Part shown: in pieces, positions 8,003 to 17,001 of the stretch | How the letters are laid out: the number at the start of each line of letters is the position of its first letter | How positions within the stretch are numbered: position 1 is the stretch's first letter | Source of the DNA: Alloalcanivorax balearicus MACL04 | GTDB taxonomy: Bacteria; Pseudomonadota; Gammaproteobacteria; Pseudomonadales; Alcanivoracaceae | DNA: 64,000 nt | Assembly: GCF_025532145.1 (NCBI RefSeq) | Contig: NZ_ARXS01000002.1 | Span: 248,001 to 312,000, forward strand | Direction of reading: 5' to 3' | Translations under genes and position numbers: made by a program | The notes under the pieces: model-generated | Told to the model about the DNA's origin: nothing | Databases searched by the model: none | What the model saw: the letters and a program-made list of their open reading frames with translations, nothing else

Positions 8003-9211
8003 TTACTCTTCTTCGTGGACATCTTCGGGTTGGATCAGATCGCCGGAGTCATTGCCCCAGGCGTTCCGCTCATAGGTAATCACCGCCGCGATGTCCTTGG
8101 GCGTCAATTGACCTTTGAAAGCCGGCATGGCATTGCGGCCTTCAAGCACGACATGAATATGCTCTTCGCGGTGCTCCGGTTTGATAGCGAAATCATCGCC
8201 GGCGAACGGCAGCCCAATGCCGCCTTCGCCGTTTTGCCCGTGGCACAGCGCGCAATTGGAAGCGTACACCTTTTCGCCCACTTCCATGGCGGCATCCAGG
8301 CTTTCGAACGGCGTCAGGTCAGGCGCGGCGGCGGCTTCCTCTTTCTTCTGCGCCAGCCAGTCCTGGAATTCGTCCTGAGTCACCACGTTGACCATGATTG
8401 GCATGAACGCATGATTCTTGCCGCACAGCTCGGCGCACTGACCATAGTAAGTGCCTTCCTCGCCCTCGGGAACCAGTGCCCAGGTTTCGTTGACGAAGCC
8501 CGGGATGGCGTCCTTCTTGCCGCCAAAATCGGGGATCCAGAACGAGTGAATCACGTCATCGGAAGTGACCAGGAAACGAACCTTCTGGCCGGAGGGAATA
8601 ACCAGCGGGTTATCCACTTCGAGCATGTAGTTGTGATCCTTGTCTTGGGGCGGCGTGCCGACGCGGTCCTTGGCGGTGCCGTAAGGGAACAGGCCGCCGG
8701 AGAGCACCGGGTTCTCGTACTGTTCAGGCGGCGTGGCCAGGGAGGAGATAAAGGAAACGCCGACGTCGTTGTCGTCCTGGTAGGTGAGGTATTCGTAACC
8801 CCATCTCCAGCGATAACCGGTCACTTTGACGGTCAATTCGGAATCGGCGGTATCGTCCAGTTCAATCAGCACCCGGGTGGCGGGTACAGCCATGGCGATC
8901 AAGATGATAAAAGGAATGATCGTCCACAGAACTTCCAGGAAAATATTTTCATGGAAGGTGGCTGGAGTTGGGTGTTTGGATCGGCGATGTCGAATCATCG
9001 AGATCAGGATCAGCCCGAAAACCAGCAGGCCGATAATGGATACGATCCACAACACGGTATTGTGCAAGCCGTGGACTTCCTGGGCGACGGCGGTCACCCC
9101 GGGTCGCAGGTTGTGGTCGGAACGTTCAGCCCAGTCGCTGGCCGTGGCCAACCCGCTGATCATCAGCGAGGTCAAGCCGACCGCCATGCGGTGGAACAGA
9201 GTTGACTGCAT
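8003..9211 (-). CDS. ctaC: Cytochrome c oxidase subunit II with fused cytochrome c domain
   Basis: A 402-residue subunit II that takes electrons from cytochrome c through the CuA centre. In order: a signal peptide (about residues 1-23, ending SGLATA), two membrane helices, and a periplasmic cupredoxin domain with the CuA ligands in GQCAELCGKNHAFM. After it comes a C-terminal cytochrome c domain with CALCHG, making this a caa3-like subunit II. A longer frame reaches 9268, but the ATG at 9211 has GGGAG eight bases upstream and begins a proper signal peptide. The C-terminal acidic tail is DVHEEE. First gene of the oxidase structural unit. Confidence 0.95.
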   Translation of the reverse strand: MQSTLFHRMAVGLTSLMISGLATASDWAERSDHNLRPGVTAVAQEVHGLHNTVLWIVSIIGLLVFGLILISMIRHRRSKHPTPATFHENIFLEVLWTIIPFIILIAMAVPATRVLIELDDTADSELTVKVTGYRWRWGYEYLTYQDDNDVGVSFISSLATPPEQYENPVLSGGLFPYGTAKDRVGTPPQDKDHNYMLEVDNPLVIPSGQKVRFLVTSDDVIHSFWIPDFGGKKDAIPGFVNETWALVPEGEEGTYYGQCAELCGKNHAFMPIMVNVVTQDEFQDWLAQKKEEAAAAPDLTPFESLDAAMEVGEKVYASNCALCHGQNGEGGIGLPFAGDDFAIKPEHREEHIHVVLEGRNAMPAFKGQLTPKDIAAVITYERNAWGNDSGDLIQPEDVHEEE

Positions 9212-9634
9212 GCGTTTGCTCCCTGTTTTCCCCGGCATGGTACCCCCCAGTAAGGAGTCCAAGCCCATTCTTCGCCTTCTTAGCCGTCACCGGCACCTGG
9301 AACCGGGCCCAGGCTTTTACATGAGGATGCTGTGGAGCCGTTGCCGGATTCCAGGCCCAAAACGGGACGGGGCAGACCAAAAAAGCGGCTGCCCAAACGT
9401 CTCGCGAAGGGGGAAATTCCAACCAAATCAACAAATTACCTGAATATGAGTGGTTTGGTTCGAATTTCCAGGGTGCGGCAAAATGCCCCACGGCATACGG
9501 CGGGTAACTCTAGACATTCAAGGGGGTAAAGTCCAGCCGGAATGCCGCATATCACGTGGCTTGGGGAGGGTGTGCCCGGGCCGATTTATGCTAGACTGCG
9601 CCCCCCGTTTCGACCCCTGCGCAGGGATTCAGGA
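9212..9634. other. Divergent promoter region between ctaC and the DUF1820 gene
   Basis: About 420 bases without a credible gene. It must hold the minus-strand oxidase promoter and the plus-strand DUF1820 promoter. Near 9583-9596 the sequence TTTATGCTAGACTG looks like a sigma-70 -10 region for the plus-strand gene. I could not pick out a convincing oxidase promoter or operator. Confidence 0.5.
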
Positions 9635-9964
9635 ATGTCCAAAAGCCGTCAGATTTATAGGGTTATTTTCCTCAATCAGGGGCAGATCTATGAGATCTAC
9701 GCCGCCCAGATCTATCAAAGCGAACTCTACGGTTTCATCGAAGTAGAGGAATTTTTATTTGGCGAACGATCGCAAATGGTGGTGGATCCGTCCGAGGAAC
9801 GGCTGAAGAGCGAATTCGCCGGTGTCCAGCGCTCGTTCATTCCCATGCATGCCATCATCCGGGTGGATGAGGTGGAGAAGGAAGGGGTAGGTAAAATTAC
9901 CGAGGCCACCGGCTCCAATGTGACCTCCTTCCCCATGCCTTTCGGGCCTGGCGGCAAGAAATAG
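9635..9964 (+). CDS. DUF1820 family protein
   Basis: A 109-residue soluble protein of the DUF1820 family, which is conserved in gammaproteobacteria without a known function. Typical segments are YRVIFLNQGQIYEIYA near the N-terminus and FIPMHAIIRVDEVEKEGVGK in the middle. The open frame extends upstream to 9542, but the ATG at 9635 with AGGA just before it gives the standard MSKSRQIYRVIF start, so I use it. It stands alone between the oxidase operon and a small minus-strand unit. Confidence 0.85.
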   Translation: MSKSRQIYRVIFLNQGQIYEIYAAQIYQSELYGFIEVEEFLFGERSQMVVDPSEERLKSEFAGVQRSFIPMHAIIRVDEVEKEGVGKITEATGSNVTSFPMPFGPGGKK

Positions 9965-9989
9965 CGGATCCGCCTCGGATGGTGGACAC

Positions 9990-10026
9990 AAAAAAAAGGC
10001 GCCGGCGGTTCGTACCGCCAAGCGCC
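9990..10026 (-). terminator. Intrinsic terminator of the small exported-protein gene
   Basis: On the minus strand a GC-rich hairpin, formed by GGCGC/GCGCC and CGGCGGT/ACCGCC pairs, is followed by eight Ts (the A run at 9990-9997 on the plus strand). It lies about 90 bases after the stop at 10115 and faces the right way for that gene. On the plus strand it lacks a T tail. Confidence 0.75.
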
Positions 10027-10114
10027 CCGAGGGTTGCCTGATTATCTACAAGGGAGAAACTGCACAAGATTAGTCAGTGCCGTTGGCGGCAAGTTCCCGG
10101 TAAAGCGTTCAAAT

Positions 10115-10294
10115 TCAGAATTTTTCCTCTTCGCTTTCTCTGGACGGTGTTTCGGTGGCCGAGGTGGCGCCCGGTTCCAGGGTTTCCACCGTCGGTGAGT
10201 CGATATCGCTGCTCTCCACCCGGGCCAGGGTGGGTTGGGACAGCCAGAGCGTGGCGGTGATCGCCAGCAAGCCTTGAATTGCCAGTCTGGGCAT
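10115..10294 (-). CDS. Small exported protein, unknown function
   Basis: A 59-residue protein with a signal peptide (MPRLAIQGLLAITATLWLSQ, cleavage probably after PTLA) and an acidic Thr/Ser/Glu-rich mature part of about 35 residues. The longer frame to 10342 is less likely, because AGGAG sits eight bases before the ATG at 10294. The terminator about 90 bases downstream supports a real transcript. No family recognised. Confidence 0.55.
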   Translation of the reverse strand: MPRLAIQGLLAITATLWLSQPTLARVESSDIDSPTVETLEPGATSATETPSRESEEEKF

Positions 10295-10383
10295 GGGAAC
10301 TCCTGATTTTTCGTGTCGGTGGTTCCGAAATTGCACTTTCAATGTGACGCCGGAGAAGAGCAGGGGTTCCCTCTGTCGTTTCG

Positions 10384-10866
10384 TTAGCGGGCCAACTGGA
10401 AGATGTCGATGATGGTTTGGGTGGCATCCAGGATACGAACCACCTCATTGTCGATGACATAGTCGGAATAGCCGTAGCCGCCACGATAGCCGTCACCGTA
10501 GTAGCTGTTGGGCAGGCGGTAGCCGAACCGGCGGAGGTCATCGGACAGGCGATGGCCGGATTGCAGTTTCTTGCGCCATCCCGGCGGCAGCTCGCCAGTG
10601 CGGGCCAGCTTCTTGCGCAGTCCCGGTGGCAGATCCGAACGGGTGGGGTAGCGCTGATAAAAGCGGCCAAGCCGATCCCGCTCATCCCGGGAGAAGCGGT
10701 AGTCGCGCCAATCACGGTCGTTATGGTACTCGATCCGTTTTTCCACTTTATGGGGTTTGCCGTTGTGCTTGTTGCCGTTTCCGGCCCAGGGGGGCGGATC
10801 CGCCTGCGCTGCGCCGGTGGCCAGCAGGGCGCCCACAGCCAGTGTTGTAATCAGTTTGCGGCCCAT
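10384..10866 (-). CDS. CigR/RcnB-like exported protein
   Basis: A 160-residue protein with a signal peptide (MGRKLITTLAVGALLATGAAQA) and a charged mature region. Two near-repeats, DLPPGLRKKLARTG and ELPPGWRKKLQSG (about residues 78-105), resemble the repeat unit of the CigR/RcnB-like family (LPPGxxKKLxxG). Those proteins are periplasmic or membrane-associated, and CigR is an anti-virulence factor in Salmonella. The role here is unknown. A longer frame to 10911 exists, but AAGGAGG precedes the ATG at 10866. The C-terminal part (VIDNEVVRILDATQTIIDIFQ) looks like an amphipathic helix. Confidence 0.72.
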   Translation of the reverse strand: MGRKLITTLAVGALLATGAAQADPPPWAGNGNKHNGKPHKVEKRIEYHNDRDWRDYRFSRDERDRLGRFYQRYPTRSDLPPGLRKKLARTGELPPGWRKKLQSGHRLSDDLRRFGYRLPNSYYGDGYRGGYGYSDYVIDNEVVRILDATQTIIDIFQLAR

Positions 10867-11015
10867 GGTTGCGTCCTCCTTATGGATTCTGTGCAATGTT
10901 TGTTTCTCCAATATAGAGCCGGATGGCGTTTGAGAAAGTGTGCCAGAACCCGGGATTACGAGATTTTATCTTTGCCACGGTGTTATCGCGCCGTTTGATA
11001 TGACGGGAGAGGAAT

Positions 11016-11744
11016 ATGTCGGAAGTTGAAGTGCGGACCGTGTCCTATGAGGTGAACGGAGCTCCCTTCGAGGGGGGGCTGCTGTATCCGGCGGTGGGTA
11101 AGCCTGACCGGGCCCTGCTGATGGCGCCGAACTTTTACGGTGTCAGCGACGCCGCCGAGAAGCTGGCCCGGGAACGGGTCGGAGAGCGTAATGTCATTCT
11201 GGTCCTGGATCCCTACGGTGTGGACGTGCGTCCCGGCAACGCCGGAGAAGCGGCGGAGGCCATGGGCGCGATCCGCAACGACAATGCCGCTCTGCGCGCC
11301 CGGTTGCGGGCGGCGCTGACGGTGTTGCGCGAGGAGGCGGGCAAACTGGGCGTGGCCGATGATCGGTTGGCGGTGTTCGGCTTTTGTTTCGGCGGTGCCT
11401 GTGCTTTGGAGTTGGCCCGCGACGGTGCCCGCATTCGGGCGGCGGCTTCGTTCCACGGCCTGCTGGAGACGCCGGAGCCGGAGCAAAGTGGCCCGATTCA
11501 GGGGCCGGTGCTGGTGATGAACGGCGCCGACGATCCCATGGTCAGCGCCGAAGCGATCGCCGCCTTCAAGGTGGAGATGGACAACGCCGGCGCCGACTGG
11601 ACCTTTATCAACTACGGGGGAGCGGTGCACTCCTTCACCGATCCCAACGCCAGCAACCCGGGTACCAGCGAATACAACGCCAAGGTGGCGCGGCGGGCGT
11701 TTGCCGCCATGGACGATCTGTTCGACGAGGTGTTCGCCGACTGA
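11016..11744 (+). CDS. Dienelactone hydrolase family protein
   Basis: A 242-residue alpha/beta hydrolase of the dienelactone hydrolase family. The nucleophile is a cysteine in FGFCFGGACALE (about residue 127). The catalytic Asp is probably in VMNGADDPMV and the His in YGGAVHSFTDP near the C-terminus. The substrate is unknown; many homologues act on esters or lactones unrelated to chloroaromatic degradation. The start ATG at 11016 has GGGAGAGGA just upstream. It is convergent with the carboxylesterase gene 10 bases away. A second, exported member of the family is at 46889-47659. Confidence 0.85.
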   Translation: MSEVEVRTVSYEVNGAPFEGGLLYPAVGKPDRALLMAPNFYGVSDAAEKLARERVGERNVILVLDPYGVDVRPGNAGEAAEAMGAIRNDNAALRARLRAALTVLREEAGKLGVADDRLAVFGFCFGGACALELARDGARIRAAASFHGLLETPEPEQSGPIQGPVLVMNGADDPMVSAEAIAAFKVEMDNAGADWTFINYGGAVHSFTDPNASNPGTSEYNAKVARRAFAAMDDLFDEVFAD

Positions 11745-11753
11745 TCCGCGGGG

Positions 11754-12404
11754 TCAGTCGAGCACGCTATGCAGGAACGCGGCGATGTCCTGGATTTCCT
11801 CCAGACACACCGCGTGCTCCATGGGGTAGGTTTTGTATTCCGTGGAGTAGCCTTTGGCACTCAGCGTTTCCGCCGCCCGGCGGCCCCCTTCCTCGGGCAC
11901 CATGGGGTCGAAAGTACCGTGGGCGATGAAGATCGGCAGAGCCTGATTGGCATCGCTGAACTGGATGCTGTCGGCGGTGGCGAAGTAGGTGGACAAGGTC
12001 ATCAGGCCGGCCAGCCGTGCCGGATGGCGCAGAGCCACCTCATAGGCCACCGCGCCGCCCTGGGAAAAGCCGGCGACAACAATGCGTTCGGCGGGAATGC
12101 CGCGCTCGATTTCACGCGCGATCAGGGCGTCGATTTGCGCCGCCGAGCGACGGATACCGTCCTCGTCGATCGGCCCGCCGCCGCCCAGACTGATGATGTC
12201 GTACCAGGCCGGCATGACCATGCCGCCGTTGACGGTCACCGGAATCTGCGGCGCGTGCGGAAACACGAAACGGGTGCTCTTGCGTGCCAGCTCCGGCACC
12301 ACCGGTTCGAAATCATTACCGCTGGCGCCCAGGCCATGAAGCCAGATGACGCTGGTTTCGGCGGGTTGCGGCGGTTCGATTTCCACGCAGGGCAGATAGC
12401 TCAT
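11754..12404 (-). CDS. Phospholipase/carboxylesterase (alpha/beta hydrolase)
   Basis: A 216-residue cytosolic serine esterase related to Pseudomonas carboxylesterase II and eukaryotic acyl-protein thioesterases. The start region VIWLHGLGASGNDFEPVVPEL contains the oxyanion-hole HGLG. The nucleophile is in VAGFSQGGAVAYE, Asp in AHGTFDPMVP and His in YPMEHAVCLEEI. The ATG at 12404 follows AAGGAG and is preferred over the longer frame to 12434, which would overlap the rapA stop. It lies 16 bases after rapA and may be in the same transcript. Confidence 0.88.
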   Translation of the reverse strand: MSYLPCVEIEPPQPAETSVIWLHGLGASGNDFEPVVPELARKSTRFVFPHAPQIPVTVNGGMVMPAWYDIISLGGGGPIDEDGIRRSAAQIDALIAREIERGIPAERIVVAGFSQGGAVAYEVALRHPARLAGLMTLSTYFATADSIQFSDANQALPIFIAHGTFDPMVPEEGGRRAAETLSAKGYSTEYKTYPMEHAVCLEEIQDIAAFLHSVLD

Positions 12405-12420
12405 TTCGGCACTCCTTAAC

Positions 12421-15294
12421 TCAGTTTCCGGCAACGATCACACGGACCGCTTCCAATTGCACCCGCGCCTGGTCCAGATAAGCGGCCAGGGCCCGGGTCT
12501 GCGCTTCCAGGAACTCGATCTCTTCGTCGCGCACCGCCGGGTTCTTCTCGCGCAGTGCCTTGAGCCGGGCCAGCTCCGCTTGCTGATGACGGTTCATCGC
12601 TTCGCGGGCGCTGTCGATATGTTCTTCCGCCGCTTCCCTGGCTCGTGATTCATTGGCGCGCAGCAGTTTTTCCAGTAACGCCTTCTGGCTGCCGACCACT
12701 TTGCGGGCCAGCGGCTTTTCCAGCTTGTGGCATTGCCGGCACAGGCCCGGGAAGTCGATGGCCTGGGACAGATCGCGCCCCTTGGGATCAAGCAGATGGC
12801 GGATCGTCACCGTCGGCAGGAAGCGGTCCAGCTGCAGATGCCGGGGAGCGCTGCACGACACCGTATAGATGGTTTCCACCAGCAGAGTGCCGGCGGGGAT
12901 TTTCGGATTCTTGAGCAGCGCCACCGAGGCCTTGCCACGGGGTTCGGTGAGCAAGCGGTCCAGCACGCCGGTGACCATCGGGTGCTCCCAGGTCAGGAAC
13001 TGCATGTCGTCCCGGGCGATGGCGGTGCCGCGCTGGTCGGTGACGGTGATGCCTTCTTCCGGCAGACCGGGGAACGGTTCGCGCAAATGCGGCGCCGGCT
13101 TCAGTACCCAGGCGTGTTCGGAGTGGTCTTCCTGATCGACGCCGTAGTGTTCGAACACCTCGCCGAGGAACGCCATGGGCGTTTGCTCATCTTCCTGGGC
13201 CAGTTGATCGCGCAAGCCGTCGGCCTGTTCACGATCGCAGGATGCCATCTCCAGCAGGCGGTCCCGGCCTTCCTCCAGGCGCTGACGCAGTTCATCGGTG
13301 ACGTCCCGGGTCTGTGCCAGCAGCGCGGAGACCTTGGCGTCGTCGTCCGGGGTGCGCAAGGCCTGTTCCAGTGCTTCCCCGCAGCGCTGGCCTATCTCGT
13401 GACCGGCGGGATTGGTGTGCTCGAACGCGCCCATACCTTCGTGGTACCAGCGGAACAGGACTTGCTGGGCGTGGGCCTGGAAGTGCGGCACATGGATCTG
13501 AATGGTGTCGGTCTGGCCGATGCGGTCCAGGCGGCCGATACGCTGTTCCAGCAAGTCCGGATTGCGCGGCAGATCGAGCAGCACCAGATGATGGGCGAAC
13601 TGGAAGTTACGGCCTTCGGAGCCGATCTCGGAGCAGATCAGAGCCTGGGCGCCGTCCACTTCGTCAGCGAAAAAGGCGGCGGCGCGGTCCCGCTCGATCA
13701 GATCCATGTCCTCATGGAACACCGCCAGATTCAGTCCCAGCTTATAGCCGCAGTGAGCGTGCAGATCGATGGCGGTATTGCGATGCGCACAGATCACCAG
13801 CACTTTTTCGCCACGATGCTGCTTGAGGAACTGCTCCAGCCAGTCGGTGCGCGGGTCCTCGGCGCACCAGCGGTCGTCCCGATAAGCGGTCTCCGGATAC
13901 AGCGCCAGTTCCAGATCCTCGTCCTCGTCGAGACGATAGGCCTCCGGCAAGGGCAGCGGATAACCCTGAACCCGCCGTGCGGGGAAGCCGGCCACATTGT
14001 GCCGGGTGTTGCGGAACATCACCCGGCCAGGGCCGAAGCGGTCCAGCAATTCGCCAAGAATGGCATCGCGGCGGCTTTCGTCGATGTCTTCGCCGGGCAG
14101 CCAGTGGGCGGCGCTTTCGCGCAGCGACGCCGACCAGTTGGATTCATCGTGCAGAGCACCGGCCAGTTCCGCCACCTGTCGATACTGCTGTTGTTCCTCG
14201 ATGAACGCGTCCAGGCTCGGGTAGCGGTCCGGGTCCAGCAGGCGCAGGCGGGCAAAGTGGCTTTCCAGCCCCAGCTGTTCCGGTGTGGCGGTGAGCAACA
14301 GCAGACCACGAGCCTGGCGTGACACCTGTTCCACCCGGTTATAGGCCGTGGAGGGCTGTTCCGGGCTCCAGGCCAGATGATGGGCCTCGTCCACCACCAG
14401 CAGGTCCCATTCCGCCTCGGCCAGCAGGTCGATGTCGCAGCCTTCCAGGAAAGTGGTGCTGCACAGAACCAGTTGTTCGGACAGAAAAGGATTGTCCTGG
14501 GTGGTCGATTCCTGACCGGTTTCCTCGGCGATGATATCCGCCAGCATGTTCTTGATACTGGCGGCACTGGAGGCGCCGAGTGCTTGCAAACGGCTTTCGT
14601 CGAAAATGCTGAAGCGCAGATTGAAGCGCCGTGCCATTTCCACGAACCACTGATGCACCAGGGCATCGGGCACCACCACCAGCACCCGCTGCGCGCGCCC
14701 GGTATAAAGTTGCTGATGCAGAATCAGGCCCGCCTCGATGGTTTTACCCAACCCCACTTCATCGGCCAGCAACACCCGCGGTGCGTAGCGGCGCGCCACC
14801 TGCTCGGCGATATACAACTGATGGCCGATCAGATCGATACGGGCGCCACGCAGGCCCTGCAGGGGAGAGCGTTCGCTCTGGGCCTTGGCCTGCAGCGCCT
14901 TGATGCGCAGTTCGAACCAGCGATTGGAGGACAACTGGTTGGCCAACAGCCGCTCCTGGGCGCCATTGAGGGCCAACTGATGGCCGAGATGGGACTCAGG
15001 TACCGGCTGCACATTATCCGGCTGATCCACCGGATGGGCGTGATAGACCAACAGACCGTTGAGGTCATTGACCGCCTGAACTGTCAGCTCCAGGCCGTCG
15101 CCAGTGGTCAGGGTCTCGCCCACATCGAAGGTGACCCGGGACAGCGGCGCGTTGTTTTTGGCGTAGGTCCGCTCTTCCTCCACCGCCGGGTAGTTCACCG
15201 TGACCAGGCGGTAGTCCACCTCCTTGATCACGCCGAGACCCAGCTCGGTTTCGGATTCACTTAGCCAGCGTTGCCCGGGAACAAATTCGGTCAT
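12421..15294 (-). CDS. rapA: RNA polymerase-associated ATPase RapA
   Basis: A 957-residue Swi2/Snf2-type ATPase that binds RNA polymerase and helps recycle it after transcription; E. coli RapA has 968 residues. An N-terminal Tudor-like region starts FVPGQRWLSESETELGLG. The ATPase lobe has ADEVGLGKTIEAGLIL (Walker A, about residues 175-190) and VVDEAHHLAW (DEAH box, about residue 300). The second lobe contains LVLLDLPRNPDLLEQRIGRL, helicase motif VI. The C-terminal coiled-coil region ends near EFLEAQTRALAAYLDQARVQ. No frameshift or missing motif is seen. Confidence 0.96.
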   Translation of the reverse strand: MTEFVPGQRWLSESETELGLGVIKEVDYRLVTVNYPAVEEERTYAKNNAPLSRVTFDVGETLTTGDGLELTVQAVNDLNGLLVYHAHPVDQPDNVQPVPESHLGHQLALNGAQERLLANQLSSNRWFELRIKALQAKAQSERSPLQGLRGARIDLIGHQLYIAEQVARRYAPRVLLADEVGLGKTIEAGLILHQQLYTGRAQRVLVVVPDALVHQWFVEMARRFNLRFSIFDESRLQALGASSAASIKNMLADIIAEETGQESTTQDNPFLSEQLVLCSTTFLEGCDIDLLAEAEWDLLVVDEAHHLAWSPEQPSTAYNRVEQVSRQARGLLLLTATPEQLGLESHFARLRLLDPDRYPSLDAFIEEQQQYRQVAELAGALHDESNWSASLRESAAHWLPGEDIDESRRDAILGELLDRFGPGRVMFRNTRHNVAGFPARRVQGYPLPLPEAYRLDEDEDLELALYPETAYRDDRWCAEDPRTDWLEQFLKQHRGEKVLVICAHRNTAIDLHAHCGYKLGLNLAVFHEDMDLIERDRAAAFFADEVDGAQALICSEIGSEGRNFQFAHHLVLLDLPRNPDLLEQRIGRLDRIGQTDTIQIHVPHFQAHAQQVLFRWYHEGMGAFEHTNPAGHEIGQRCGEALEQALRTPDDDAKVSALLAQTRDVTDELRQRLEEGRDRLLEMASCDREQADGLRDQLAQEDEQTPMAFLGEVFEHYGVDQEDHSEHAWVLKPAPHLREPFPGLPEEGITVTDQRGTAIARDDMQFLTWEHPMVTGVLDRLLTEPRGKASVALLKNPKIPAGTLLVETIYTVSCSAPRHLQLDRFLPTVTIRHLLDPKGRDLSQAIDFPGLCRQCHKLEKPLARKVVGSQKALLEKLLRANESRAREAAEEHIDSAREAMNRHQQAELARLKALREKNPAVRDEEIEFLEAQTRALAAYLDQARVQLEAVRVIVAGN

Positions 15295-15381
15295 GGATAT
15301 GCGATCGCCTGGATGGTTGCGGGGGCGGGCGATTATACGGGTTTGTGGCGCCGGCTTCGATGCGTGTCGGTGAAAAACGAA

Positions 15382-16176
15382 TCAACCACCGCCGTTCTCG
15401 CCGGCCTGTGTCCTGAACCACTGCGCTGTCGCCTCATCGGCGGGGAAATATTGTTCTATGCGCAACTCTTCCATCACCACGTCCACCGCGGTGCCGAAAC
15501 TGGCCAGGGTGGAGAAGGCGTTCAGACGTTGCCCGCCGATGTTGAGCACCAGTGTCAACATTGGGTCCGTACTCACCGGCATGTCCACCGGAATCCGGCT
15601 GAGATCGGCCAGCGTCGCCAGACGCCGGTGCAAGCGGTGCAGCGCCGGATCCGGTCGCGCATGCAGATCGCGGCGCAAATGACGCAGCAGAAACGACGCC
15701 ACCACCGGCCAGTTCTCGATGAACGGGCGGAAGCCGTCGGGATGAAACGCCAGTTCCATGATATTGGTGGTTTCCGGCAGCGGGCCGCGCTCCGCCACCA
15801 TGGCCGCCACGATACGGTGCTGAGCCGGATTGGCCAGCAGCAGGTTCCAGTGCGCGTCCAGCACCACCGCCGGATAGGGCAGGTGGTTCTCCAGCATCAG
15901 ATTCAGCGCCTGCCGCACCGGGGCCATGGCAGGCTCGTCCAGGCGGGTTTCGCCAAACGCCGGCGGGTGACCGGCGGCGGTGAGCAGGTAATTGGTTTCC
16001 CTGAGGCTCAGATCCAGCGCCCCGGCCAGCCGTTTGAGCATGTCCGCGCTTGGGCGGGAGCGGCCATTTTCGACAAAACTGAGATGACGGCTGGAAACGC
16101 CGGCGTTATTGGCCAGCTCCAGCTGGCTGATGCGTCGGGTGCGGCGCCAGTCCGCCAGTATCGTGCCTGCCTGCAT
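15382..16176 (-). CDS. XRE-family regulator with MmyB-like ligand domain
   Basis: A 264-residue transcription factor. The N-terminal helix-turn-helix covers about residues 5-60 (SQLELANNAGVSSRHLSFVE, then GRSRPS). The rest matches the MmyB-like PAS-related ligand-binding domain (PAVVLDAHWNLLLANPA), which in homologues binds small lipophilic ligands. Start chosen at the ATG at 16176, preceded by GGAGGT; a longer frame to 16242 has no such site. An inverted repeat overlaps this ribosome-binding site, suggesting autorepression. It is divergent from a small membrane-protein gene, its likely target. Confidence 0.85.
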   Translation of the reverse strand: MQAGTILADWRRTRRISQLELANNAGVSSRHLSFVENGRSRPSADMLKRLAGALDLSLRETNYLLTAAGHPPAFGETRLDEPAMAPVRQALNLMLENHLPYPAVVLDAHWNLLLANPAQHRIVAAMVAERGPLPETTNIMELAFHPDGFRPFIENWPVVASFLLRHLRRDLHARPDPALHRLHRRLATLADLSRIPVDMPVSTDPMLTLVLNIGGQRLNAFSTLASFGTAVDVVMEELRIEQYFPADEATAQWFRTQAGENGGG

Positions 16177-16179
16177 GTG

Positions 16180-16196
16180 ATTACCTCCGAGGTAAT
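16180..16196. promoter_or_regulatory. Candidate operator of the XRE/MmyB-like regulator
   Basis: ATTACCTC and GAGGTAAT form perfect 8-base inverted arms around a single C, directly overlapping the ribosome-binding site of the regulator gene. A partial copy (GATTACCCC, about 16203-16211) lies closer to the divergent gene. Shape and place fit an autoregulatory XRE operator; no binding data are available. Confidence 0.6.
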
Positions 16197-16256
16197 TGTT
16201 TTGATTACCCCTGGCGGGGATTCTGACTCTATCAGAAACCACGAAGGAGAATGATC

Positions 16257-16655
16257 ATGCCCTGGCAATCCTTGAAATCCGCACTGCTGTTCAATGCCAT
16301 TGTCTGCGCCGTGTTCGGCGTTCCCCTGATCGCCGCCGGCGCCTTCTTCGCCGGTCTGGCCGGCGCCCATGCCGGCGCTATCCCGGTGTGGCTGGCTACC
16401 GCCGCCGGTGCCGTGCTGCTGGTGCTGGCGGTGGATCTGGTCTGGGTCGCCACCCGCCGGCCGATTCCGCGTCTGCTGGCGCGATTGTTGACCCTGGCGG
16501 ACGCCGCTTTTGTCGTGGCGATGCCGGTGGTGATGCTGGTGGCGGCGCCCTGGCTCTCCAATATCGGTCAATTGCTGCTGGCGGACCTGGTGCTGATCAC
16601 CGCCTTCTGCGTGTGGTGCCAGTGGCGTGGCCTGCGGCAGACGGCGCACGCATGA
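16257..16655 (+). CDS. Four-helix integral membrane protein, unknown function
   Basis: A 132-residue, very hydrophobic protein with four predicted membrane helices separated by short loops (ALLFNAIVCAVFGVPLIAAG; AIPVWLATAAGAVLLVLAVD; LADAAFVVAMPVVMLVAAPW; LLLADLVLITAFCVWCQW). The ATG at 16257 is chosen over that at 16251 because GGAG ends only one base before the latter. It is divergent from the XRE regulator and probably controlled by it. No family recognised with confidence. Confidence 0.7.
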   Translation: MPWQSLKSALLFNAIVCAVFGVPLIAAGAFFAGLAGAHAGAIPVWLATAAGAVLLVLAVDLVWVATRRPIPRLLARLLTLADAAFVVAMPVVMLVAAPWLSNIGQLLLADLVLITAFCVWCQWRGLRQTAHA

Positions 16656-17001
16656 TGGGAGCGGCGGTGGCCGAACGCCACCGCCCATTGTTTCGTGGAA
16701 GGGGACAGCCCGCTTGCACGCAACACGCCAGCACGCTAACACGCCTATCGCGGCTCGTGAGCGCAGGGCCATCCCATTGCTCCCGCAATGGGAACTACAC
16801 AGCCGCTGTGGGAAGCGAGCTTGCTCGCGAATCGGCGTACCAGCGTGTTGCGTGTAGGCGTGCCAGCGAATTGTGGGACAGCAATGGTTACCGGTGGCGG
16901 TGTTTCTACTGCTGGAACTGGTGATGGCGGCGATGCTGGCGGCTGTCGTGTGGTGAGCGGGACGGCTATGCTGAAGGGCTCTTCTTATACGAGGCCCGGC
17001 C
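16656..17001. other. Intergenic region with REP-like palindromes
   Basis: No credible gene. It holds hairpin CCATTGC/GCAATGG (16772-16789) and a block at about 16800-16870 with CAGCCGCTGTGGGA, AGCGAGCTTGCTCGCGAAT and a downstream CCAGCGAATTGTGGGA. This matches the CTGTGGGAG...GCGAAT theme of the repeats at 4346 and 38604. CAACACGC and CACGCC motifs at 16717-16745 recur inverted near 16840-16860. Confidence 0.65.

Noticed and set aside
5871-8075. 734-codon plus-strand open frame opposite ctaG and ctaD
   Set aside because: Shadow of the oxidase genes: His/Gln/Gly-rich composition with no family motif, while the minus-strand frames encode clear oxidase proteins.
12727-14322. 531-codon plus-strand frame opposite rapA
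   Set aside because: Antisense shadow of a complete RapA with all helicase motifs.
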